A stretch of 64,000 nt of DNA from Caballeronia arationis (GTDB lineage: Bacteria > Pseudomonadota > Gammaproteobacteria > Burkholderiales > Burkholderiaceae): contig NZ_FCOG02000024.1 of the NCBI RefSeq assembly GCF_001544975.2, forward strand, positions 1-64,000, read 5' to 3'. Position 1 is the stretch's first letter, and every line of letters begins with the position of its first letter. The position numbers and the translations under genes are program-made. The notes below the pieces were generated by a model. The model searched no databases and was not told the origin of the DNA. It saw nothing but the letters and a program-made list of their open reading frames with translations. Positions 57,516-64,000 of the stretch are shown here, in pieces.

Positions 57516-57712
57516 CGCGGCGCGCGGCGGCCGCGTCGGCCAAGGAAGCGCGGGTGGGCGGCGAGACGGACGGCGGCCCCGGGGGCGCGGCCCATCCGCG
57601 CGCCGCCCGGCACGACGAGCGCGCGGCGGCGCCCGCGCGTCATCCGCCTGACGTGGATACCGCACAACACGGCACGAGCCGCGCCGCCGCCCACCGCGCT
57701 ACCATCGGCGCC

Positions 57713-58219
57713 ATGCGCGATCCCTTCGACCAGGACGAACCCGAGCGCGACACGCCGGACGGCGAGCGCCCCGAGCCGCTCTCCCCCGACGATCCGCTCG
57801 CCCCGCTGCCCTTCAATCCGTACAAGGGCAATCGCGGGCTCACGCGCGCCTGGCATGCGCTCAAGAACTCGGTTTCCGGCATCCGCGTGGCGATCCGCGA
57901 GGAAAGCGCGTTCCGTCAGGAGCTCGCGCTCGCCGCGATCCTCGTGCCCTGCGGCATTTTCGTGCCGGTCGCGCCGGTCGAGCGCGCCGCGCTCCTGTCC
58001 ACCGTGCTGCTCGTGCTGATCGTCGAGCTGCTGAATTCGAGCGTCGAAGCCGCCATCGACCGCATCTCGCTCGAACGCCACGAACTCTCGAAACGCGCGA
58101 AGGACTTCGGCAGCGCGGCCGTCCTGCTCGCGCTCGCCGTCTGCGTGATGACGTGGGCGCTGATCGTCGGGCCCGTGGTCGGGCCTTTCGTCTGGCAGTG
58201 GCTCACGCGCATCTCATGA
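57713..58219 (+). CDS. dgkA: Diacylglycerol kinase
   Basis: A 168-residue small integral membrane kinase that phosphorylates diacylglycerol. The family core is LKNSVSGIRVAIREESAFRQ, then VLIVELLNSSVEAAIDRIS with the catalytic Glu and Asn, and three membrane helices. An acidic Pro-rich N-terminus precedes the core. An alternative ATG at 57512 overlaps the glycosyltransferase stop and adds 67 Ala/Arg-rich residues; I prefer 57713, but the frame is open and GC3-rich throughout. Confidence 0.85.
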   Translation: MRDPFDQDEPERDTPDGERPEPLSPDDPLAPLPFNPYKGNRGLTRAWHALKNSVSGIRVAIREESAFRQELALAAILVPCGIFVPVAPVERAALLSTVLLVLIVELLNSSVEAAIDRISLERHELSKRAKDFGSAAVLLALAVCVMTWALIVGPVVGPFVWQWLTRIS

Positions 58220-58271
58220 ACGCGCCTCGCACGAATCGCGCGCCCGCATCCGTCCTGCCGAACGAGCGGTT

Positions 58272-58277
58272 TATAAT
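58272..58277 (+). promoter_or_regulatory. -10 box upstream of the TetR gene
   Basis: A perfect TATAAT lies 89 bases before the TetR start in the gap after dgkA. The -35 region is poor, and an autoregulatory operator may overlap it (inference). Confidence 0.45.
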
Positions 58278-58365
58278 CGTCCGATATTCTCAAAAATAGG
58301 AACCGACCCGGGTCCGCGACGCTTTTCACGAGGCCGAAGCGCCCCGGCAACAAGGTACGGACGAT

Positions 58366-59097
58366 ATGGAAGCCAAACCTCCCCGCCGCACCCGCGAACG
58401 GATACTCGAGTTGTCGCTGAAGCTGTTCAACGATCTCGGCGAGCCAAACGTCACCACGACGACGATCGCCGAAGAGATGGAAATCAGTCCGGGAAACCTG
58501 TACTACCATTTCCGCAACAAAGACGACATCATCAACAGCATCTTCGCGCAGTTCGAGCAGCAGATCGAAAAGCGGCTGCGCTTCCCCGACGACCATCGTC
58601 CGACCATCGACGAGATGTGGTCGTACCTGCAGTACATGGCCGATTTTCTCTGGACGTACCGGTTCCTCTACCGCGACCTGAACGACCTGCTCGCGCGCAA
58701 CCGCACGCTTGAAACGCACTTCAAGCAGATCATCACGCACAAGGTGCACTTCGCGCGCCAGTTGTGCGAGGCGCTCGTGGCCGATCAGGAAATGGTCGCG
58801 ACACCGGACGAGATCAAGGTGATCGCGACGAACATCGGCGTGATAGCGACTTACTGGCTGTCGTACCAGTACGTGATGAACCCGCGCAAATACAACGATC
58901 AGGAAGCGATCCGTGCGGAACTGCATCAGGCGAGCCTGCATATCATTTCGGTGATGGCGCCGTATCTGCGCGGCCGCTCGCGGCAGCTCTTCGACGACCT
59001 GGCTTCCGGCCAGATGCCGATGCGCCAGTACGCCGACTTCCTGCCGCCGCGCGACGACGCCGCAGCGAAACCCGACACCCCAAAGGATTCCCGATGA
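58366..59097 (+). CDS. TetR/AcrR family regulator
   Basis: A 243-residue TetR-type repressor. The helix-turn-helix occupies about residues 10-55 (TTTIAEEMEISPGNLYYHFR). The ligand domain is long and closest to the subgroup with a TetR_C C-terminal form in Burkholderia. It overlaps the next gene (LOG) by four bases. The ligand is unknown; genes controlled may include its own operon. Confidence 0.9.
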   Translation: MEAKPPRRTRERILELSLKLFNDLGEPNVTTTTIAEEMEISPGNLYYHFRNKDDIINSIFAQFEQQIEKRLRFPDDHRPTIDEMWSYLQYMADFLWTYRFLYRDLNDLLARNRTLETHFKQIITHKVHFARQLCEALVADQEMVATPDEIKVIATNIGVIATYWLSYQYVMNPRKYNDQEAIRAELHQASLHIISVMAPYLRGRSRQLFDDLASGQMPMRQYADFLPPRDDAAAKPDTPKDSR

Positions 59098-59681
59098 TCA
59101 AGTCGGTTTGTGTGTATTGCGGCTCCGCTTCAGGAGCCAAGCCAGTCTATGCCGAAGCCGCGAAGGCGTTCGGCCGCGCGCTGGTCGAGGCAAACATTTC
59201 GCTCGTGTATGGCGGCGGACGCGTGGGGCTGATGGGCCTCATCGCCGACGAAGTGCTCGCGCACGGCGGACGCGCGGTCGGCGTGATTCCCGAACTGCTC
59301 CTCAACAAGGAAGTGGGCCATACGGATCTGACCGAGTTGCACGTCGTTCCGGACATGCACGAGCGCAAGAAGAAGATGGCTGATCTTTCGGATGCGTTCG
59401 TCGCGATGCCGGGCGGCGTCGGCACATTCGAAGAGTTGTTCGAGGTCTATACCTGGGCGCAGCTCGGGTATCACCAGAAGCCGGTGGCGCTGCTCGATGT
59501 CGACGGGTATTACGATCCCCTGCTTGCGATGCTGCGGCATACCGTCGAGGAAGGGTTCATGCGCGAGGCTTATCTGAATATGCTGCTGGTCGCACGGGAG
59601 CCCGCCGAGATGATCGCGAAGCTCACGCGGTATGTGCCGCCCATGATCGACAAGTGGGCCGAGAAGCGCGATTCGGTCTGA
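59094..59681 (+). CDS. LOG family protein (cytokinin riboside monophosphate hydrolase-like)
   Basis: A 195-residue Rossmann-fold protein of the LOG family. The PGG-x-GT-x2-E motif is in MPGGVGTFEELFEV; MKS-like N-terminus VCVYCGSASG is standard. Members hydrolyse nucleoside 5'-monophosphates such as AMP or cytokinin ribotides. ATG 59094 overlaps the TetR stop. Confidence 0.93.
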   Translation: MIKSVCVYCGSASGAKPVYAEAAKAFGRALVEANISLVYGGGRVGLMGLIADEVLAHGGRAVGVIPELLLNKEVGHTDLTELHVVPDMHERKKKMADLSDAFVAMPGGVGTFEELFEVYTWAQLGYHQKPVALLDVDGYYDPLLAMLRHTVEEGFMREAYLNMLLVAREPAEMIAKLTRYVPPMIDKWAEKRDSV

Positions 59682-59780
59682 GTTCTCGCCAGCATCCGGG
59701 GCCTGCGTGGGCGAACCGTCTGATCCCCATGTGCTTCTGGTGCTGAACAACCGCCCCACCCCCTCCGGGAGACGCGAACA

Positions 59781-60527
59781 ATGTCAAAAGTCATCCTGAT
59801 CACCGGCGGCAGCCGAGGCATCGGCCGCGCGGCGGCAATTCAGGCGGGCACGCGCGGCTGGTCCGTCGCGGTGAACTACGCGACCAACGCCTCCGCCGCC
59901 GACGAAACCGTCGCAAGGATCGAATCCTCCGGCGGCAAGGCTATCGCGATCCAGGCCGATGTCACCGACGAATCCGCGGTCATCGCGATGTTCGACGCGA
60001 CGCAGGACGCCTTCGGCCCGATCGATGGGTTCGTGAATAACGCAGGCATCGTTGCCCCAGGCGCGGCCCTCGCGGACATGGACCTCGCGCGGCTGAAGCG
60101 CATCTTCGACACCAACGTGCTCGGCGCCTACCTCTGCGCACGCGAAGCGGCACGACGCATGTCGGTGACGCGCGGCGGCAAGGGCGGCTCGATCGTGAAT
60201 CTGTCGTCGGCGGCGGCGCGGCTTGGCGCCCCGAACGAATACGTCGACTACGCCGGCTCCAAAGGCGCGATCGATACGCTCACCATCGGCCTCTCGAAAG
60301 AACTCGGCCCGCAAGGCGTGCGCGTGAACGCCATCCGCCCGGGCCTCATCGATACCGAAATCCACGCGAGCGGCGGCAAGCCGGATCGCGCGGCAGTGCT
60401 CGGCGTGCAGACGCCGCTCGGACGCCCGGGCACCGCCGACGAAGTCGGAGAAGCGATCGTTTGGTTGCTTTCGGACGCGTCTTCGTACGTGACGGGCGCG
60501 ATCATCGACGTCACGGGCGGCCGCTAG
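59781..60527 (+). CDS. SDR family oxidoreductase
   Basis: A 248-residue short-chain dehydrogenase. The cofactor loop is TGGSRGIGRAAAI, the active-site pattern is NNAGIVAP, Ser in NLSSAAARLG, and Tyr-Lys in YVDYAGSKGAID. It is similar to E. coli YgfF and glucose 1-dehydrogenase-type proteins. GGGAG precedes the ATG. Substrate unknown. Confidence 0.93.
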   Translation: MSKVILITGGSRGIGRAAAIQAGTRGWSVAVNYATNASAADETVARIESSGGKAIAIQADVTDESAVIAMFDATQDAFGPIDGFVNNAGIVAPGAALADMDLARLKRIFDTNVLGAYLCAREAARRMSVTRGGKGGSIVNLSSAAARLGAPNEYVDYAGSKGAIDTLTIGLSKELGPQGVRVNAIRPGLIDTEIHASGGKPDRAAVLGVQTPLGRPGTADEVGEAIVWLLSDASSYVTGAIIDVTGGR

Positions 60528-60536
60528 AGCTGAACG

Positions 60537-61130
60537 CTAGAACCCGCCGTGCTTCGCCAGCCACGCCTCTTCTTCCGGACGCATCGCGCGTCCGAGAATG
60601 CGGTTGCGATGCGGAAAGCGCCCGAAGCGCTCGATGACTTCGGCGTGTTCCAGCGCATATTCCAGAAAACCGTCGTCGCCGGTTTCGTCGCGTAACGCGG
60701 TGAAAAGGCGCACCGCCTCGCGCTGGCTCTCGGGCGTTTCGTCGTGCTCGAACGGCAGGTACGCGAAATTGCGATGCTGCGCGCTCGGCAGGCGGAGATC
60801 GTCGCCGGCGGCGACCAGCGCCTTCGACAGGGCGAGCGCCATCGAGTCCCCGGCGAACGCGCGCGGCGTGCCGCGATAACAATTGCGGGAAAACTGGTCG
60901 AGCACCACGATCAGCGCCAGCGCGCCCAGCGGCGTGTCGGCCCAGTGCGCGAGCCGGCCCTCGTGCGCCTCTTCGAGCAGCGCGCCAAACCGCGCGGAAA
61001 GCTCGGCATCGAACGCGCGCTTCTTGATGAACCACGCCTTTTTCTCCTGCCCGAATTCAGGCGAGCCCGGCGCGCCGAACCACGCATCGAGCACGTCCTG
61101 CGCGCGTGGATCGAGCGGCTCGCCGTTCAT
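60537..61130 (-). CDS. DUF924 family protein
   Basis: A 197-residue helical protein of the DUF924 family (TPR-like fold). Characteristic parts are ADTPLGALALIVVLDQFSRN and YRGTPRAFAGDSMAL, ending with RFGRFPHRNRILGR. Function unknown. ATG 61130 is used; a GTG at 61148 that overlaps the AlaX stop is possible and would add six residues. Confidence 0.88.
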   Translation of the reverse strand: MNGEPLDPRAQDVLDAWFGAPGSPEFGQEKKAWFIKKRAFDAELSARFGALLEEAHEGRLAHWADTPLGALALIVVLDQFSRNCYRGTPRAFAGDSMALALSKALVAAGDDLRLPSAQHRNFAYLPFEHDETPESQREAVRLFTALRDETGDDGFLEYALEHAEVIERFGRFPHRNRILGRAMRPEEEAWLAKHGGF

Positions 61131-61144
61131 GTCACGCTGCGCGC

Positions 61145-61876
61145 TCACACGAATTCGAGCACGAGCCGCCGCGTTCGCGCGCTCTTCTTTTCGAGCTTCG
61201 CGACGCGCAGCCGCCCGATCTCGCCCGTGTTGCGCACGTGCGTGCCGCCGCACGGCTGAAGATCGACGCTCTCGATACGCAGCAGGCGCACGCGCCCCAA
61301 ACCGATCGGCGGCTTCACGCTCATGGTGCGCACGAGTTCGGGGCGCTCGGCCATCTCGTCGTCGGTGATCCATTCGGTCTCTACCGCGTGCGATCCGCCG
61401 ACCAGTTCGGCCAGGCGCGCCTCGACGAACTCGCGCTCGATCGGCTCGACGGTCGCGAAGTCGAGCCGCGCGTAGTCTGTAGTGATGCTGCAGCCGTCGA
61501 CGGGATACGGCAACACCGCGCACATCAGATGGCTTGCCGTATGCAGCCGCATGTGCCGGTAACGGCGCTCCCAGTCGATCTCGGCCGTCACGCGCTCGCC
61601 CGTTTTCAACCGCGCGAGCGCGTCTTCCTGTCCGGGCGACGGAACGTGAACGGCGTCGTCGGGTGTCGCGCCCTCGAACTTCGCCTTGCGCGTATCGGCG
61701 ATGTCGATGCGCGTGCCGTCGGCGAAAGTCAGCGCGCCGGCATCACCCGCCTGCCCGCCGCCAAGCGGATAGAACACGGTCTGGTCGAGATGAATGCCCT
61801 GCTCGTCGATGGCGGTGACCGTCGCTTCGCAGCGCGTCAGGTAGGCGTCTTCGCGAAAGAGTGCGCGTGTGCTCAT
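61145..61876 (-). CDS. Alanyl-tRNA editing protein AlaX
   Basis: A 243-residue free-standing editing domain related to the C-terminal part of alanyl-tRNA synthetase. It hydrolyses mischarged Ser- or Gly-tRNA(Ala). The zinc site is HTASHLM and CGGTHVRNTGEIG. The N-terminal FYPLGGGQAGDAG part is the second half of the editing core. The following DUF924 gene is directly downstream and probably cotranscribed. Confidence 0.93.
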   Translation of the reverse strand: MSTRALFREDAYLTRCEATVTAIDEQGIHLDQTVFYPLGGGQAGDAGALTFADGTRIDIADTRKAKFEGATPDDAVHVPSPGQEDALARLKTGERVTAEIDWERRYRHMRLHTASHLMCAVLPYPVDGCSITTDYARLDFATVEPIEREFVEARLAELVGGSHAVETEWITDDEMAERPELVRTMSVKPPIGLGRVRLLRIESVDLQPCGGTHVRNTGEIGRLRVAKLEKKSARTRRLVLEFV

Positions 61877-61958
61877 GGAATGGTGATGATCGGCAGATGA
61901 CGAACGGCCATTATGCCGGGCGTTCGCGCGTCACACTGTCAACGATTCGTGACGATGC

Positions 61959-62366
61959 TCAGCCCGGACGATTGCGCATCCAGTCGGCGGTATCGAAGAA
62001 CGAGGTAAGCAGGCGCTCGCGCAGCGACGAGTCCAGGCCGACGTCTTCCATCGCCCACGCCATGCAGCGCAGCCACTGGTCGCGCTCATCCGACGCAATC
62101 GCGAAAGGCAGATGCCGCGCGCGCAGCCGCGGATGCCCGAAGCGGCTGATGTAGTGATCCGGCCCGCCCATCCAGCCGCACAGGAACCAGAAGAACTTGT
62201 CACGCGAGCCGTCGAGCGTCGGCGGATGCAGCGCGCGGATGCCCGCGAATTCGGGTTCGAGGTCCATCAGGTCGTAGAAACGGTCGACGAGCGCACGCAC
62301 GCGTTTCTCGCCGCCGACCAGTTCGAACGCCGTCGGTTGCGGCGCTTCAGTGTTCACTTCGCTCAT
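61959..62366 (-). CDS. Group II truncated haemoglobin
   Basis: A 135-residue 2/2 haemoglobin. The proximal His is in RARHLPFAIAS, and family residues FYDLMDLEPEFAGIRALHPP and CGWMGGPDHYISRFGHPRL are present. Group II types may handle oxygen or nitric oxide. ATG 62366 gives the family length. Confidence 0.92.
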   Translation of the reverse strand: MSEVNTEAPQPTAFELVGGEKRVRALVDRFYDLMDLEPEFAGIRALHPPTLDGSRDKFFWFLCGWMGGPDHYISRFGHPRLRARHLPFAIASDERDQWLRCMAWAMEDVGLDSSLRERLLTSFFDTADWMRNRPG

Positions 62367-62388
62367 ACGTTTGATTGTCGATGAAAGT

Positions 62389-64000
62389 CTATGCGTCGCG
62401 CAGGGATTGCAGCGCCGGACGGGCCAGCACACGGCGCAGGCTCAGCCAGCCGCCGAGCCCGGCGCACGCCACGCCCGCGACGATGCCGACGGGCACGAGC
62501 CACGGATTGAAATCGATATGGAATTCGAACACGCGCGACGCCAGCACGTAGCCGATCGCCTGCGCGCCGAGCGCCGCCATCAGGCCCGACAGCGCGCCCA
62601 CCGCGACGAATTCCGCCACCTGTACCGAGCGCACCTGCTTGTGCGACGCGCCTAGCGCGCGCAACAGCGCCGACTCGCGCATGCGCTCGTCGCGCGTGCC
62701 GGCGAGCGCCGCGTACAGCACGAGCACGCCCGCCGCCAGCGTGAAAATGAACAGGAACTGCACCGCGCCGATCACCTGCTGCAAGGTGCGCTGGATCTGC
62801 GCGAGGATCGGCGCGATATCGATGGCGGTGACGTTCGGATACAGGCCGACGAGCCCGTCGATCAGCGTCTGCTGCGTCGGCGGCAGATGAAAGCTCGTGA
62901 TGAAGGTCGCCGGGAAATCGGCGAGCGCCGCCGGCGGCATCAGCACGAAGAAGTTGACCTTGAACGAATTCCAGTCGAGCTTGCGCATGCTCGTGACGGG
63001 CCCTTCCACCTGCAGGCCCGCGACATCGAAGCGCAGCGTATCGCCGAGCTTCACGCCGATCAGCTTCGCGAGGCCCTGCTCGATCGACACCTGCGGCTTC
63101 TCGCTCTGGCCGAACCAGTTGCCCTCTTCGACGCGGTTGTCGCCCGGCAGCTCGGTCGTGTACGACAGGTTGAATTCGCGGTCGACCAGCCGCTTCGCGT
63201 CCGCCTTCTCGTAGTTGTCTGGGTTCACCGGCTTGCCGTTGACCGCGACGAGCCGCCCGCGAACCATCGGCGAGAGCGCTGCGTCGGGCTGGCCGTGCTG
63301 CGTCAGATACTTCGCGACGCCCTCGCGCTGGTCCGGCTGGATGTCGATGAGGAACTGGTTCGGCGCGTCGGGCGGTGTGGCGTTGCGCCAGCCGGCGATC
63401 AGGTCGTTGCGCGTCATCGCGATCAGCAAGAGGCACATGAGGCCGATGCCGAGCGCCGTGATCTGCAGTGCGCTCGCGCCGCTCCTTCGCTCCAGCGACG
63501 CCAGCGCATAACGCCAGCCGACGCCCGCGCGGCCGCGCTCGCGCCTCACGAACCGTGCCGCCGCCCAGAGCGCCGCGCGCGCGATACCGCCGAACACCAG
63601 AAGCCCAAGTGCGAAGCCGCCCGCGACGATCCCGCCGAGTTTCCACTCGCCCGCCGCGACCACGAGCAGTAGCGCGAACAACAGCACGCCCGCGCCGTAG
63701 GCGGCATACGCGAGGCGCTCTTCGTCGCCGAGTTCGCGACGGATCACGTGCACGGGCGGCACGCGCGTGAGCGGCAGAAGCGGCGGCACGGCGAAGCCGA
63801 GCAGCAGCACCAGCCCCATCGCGATGCCCTGCAGCGCGGGCCAGACGCTCGCGTTCGGCAGTTCGACATCGACCAGCGTACCGAGCCAGTTCAGCAGCAC
63901 GAGATGGCCGCCGAAGCCAAGCACGACGCCCACGACGCTGCCGAGCACGCCAACCGTCAGGAATTCGCCGATGAAGAGCGAGCGCAGCGTCCACTGGCTC
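62389..64000 (-). CDS. FtsX-type ABC transporter permease, 5' end outside the window
   Basis: The C-terminal 536 codons of a large permease. The frame stays open to base 64000 without a start, reading SQWTLRSLFIGEFLTVG before GVLGSVVGVVLGFGG, so the start lies beyond the right edge. It shows the double FtsX/MacB layout: a first set of four helices, a periplasmic domain of about 200 residues, and a last FtsX domain ending ALQSLRDA. It resembles the YbbP family, which partners the YbbA ATPase. Full length is probably about 850 residues. Confidence 0.88.
   Translation of the reverse strand, partial: SQWTLRSLFIGEFLTVGVLGSVVGVVLGFGGHLVLLNWLGTLVDVELPNASVWPALQGIAMGLVLLLGFAVPPLLPLTRVPPVHVIRRELGDEERLAYAAYGAGVLLFALLLVVAAGEWKLGGIVAGGFALGLLVFGGIARAALWAAARFVRRERGRAGVGWRYALASLERRSGASALQITALGIGLMCLLLIAMTRNDLIAGWRNATPPDAPNQFLIDIQPDQREGVAKYLTQHGQPDAALSPMVRGRLVAVNGKPVNPDNYEKADAKRLVDREFNLSYTTELPGDNRVEEGNWFGQSEKPQVSIEQGLAKLIGVKLGDTLRFDVAGLQVEGPVTSMRKLDWNSFKVNFFVLMPPAALADFPATFITSFHLPPTQQTLIDGLVGLYPNVTAIDIAPILAQIQRTLQQVIGAVQFLFIFTLAAGVLVLYAALAGTRDERMRESALLRALGASHKQVRSVQVAEFVAVGALSGLMAALGAQAIGYVLASRVFEFHIDFNPWLVPVGIVAGVACAGLGGWLSLRRVLARPALQSLRDA

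Noticed and set aside
57512..57712. Longer start for dgkA overlapping the glycosyltransferase
   Set aside because: The extra 67 residues are low-complexity Ala/Arg/Pro and lie outside the known DgkA fold; it remains possible, so it is mentioned with the gene.

Overview
The window is GC-rich DNA, roughly 60-65 % G+C by eye. Coding genes fill almost all of it and gaps are short. Gene content and order point to a Burkholderiaceae chromosome, most likely Caballeronia or Paraburkholderia (inference; no species marker is present). The main clue is the block tpiA - secG - tRNA-Leu(GAG) - nuoA to nuoN - DUF2818 - NUDIX, next to rpsO-pnp and ilvIHC-psd-pssA-leuA. I see no insertion sequence, prophage, CRISPR array or integrated element, so this reads as core genome.

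Left part (0-8 kb): a DUF2863 protein, an atypical LuxR-type regulator, a CbiM-like membrane protein and a secreted Lys-tailed protein on the plus strand. On the minus strand yaaA precedes an M14 carboxypeptidase, with two tandem copies of a 52-bp hairpin element between them. A PIN-domain protein and a methionine-type aminotransferase follow.

Fatty-acid/CoA block (8-18.5 kb): GST, 3-hydroxyacyl-CoA dehydrogenase, enoyl-CoA hydratase, histidine phosphatase, APH-type kinase, ACAD10/11-type dehydrogenase and a second GST. Facing these are two acyl-CoA dehydrogenases and two MaoC hydratases, each as an adjacent pair. The kinase plus dehydrogenase matches the logic of 4-hydroxyacyl-CoA catabolism.

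Energy and RNA block (18.5-41 kb, minus strand): DUF1178, then the complete respiratory complex I operon (nuoA-N) running into DUF2818 and a NUDIX hydrolase and ending at a strong terminator. Upstream lie tRNA-Leu, secG, tpiA, a quinone oxidoreductase, pnp and rpsO. The pnp leader forms a long stem in the RNA.

Branched-chain amino acid and phospholipid block (41-53 kb): an orphan branched-chain-type binding protein, a lipoprotein, a carbonic anhydrase next to a SulP transporter, then leuA, pssA, psd, ilvC, ilvH and ilvI on the minus strand. leuA is preceded by an unannotated leader peptide with eight Leu codons, six of them CTA, apparently transcribed without a 5' UTR. A folded RNA lies between ilvI and ilvH.

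Right part (53-64 kb): a sigma factor with DUF3619, DUF3106 and RDD membrane/periplasmic partners; envelope genes (LpxH-like phosphoesterase, glycosyltransferase, DgkA); TetR, LOG, SDR, DUF924, AlaX, a truncated haemoglobin, and the 3' part of a large FtsX-type ABC permease that leaves the window.
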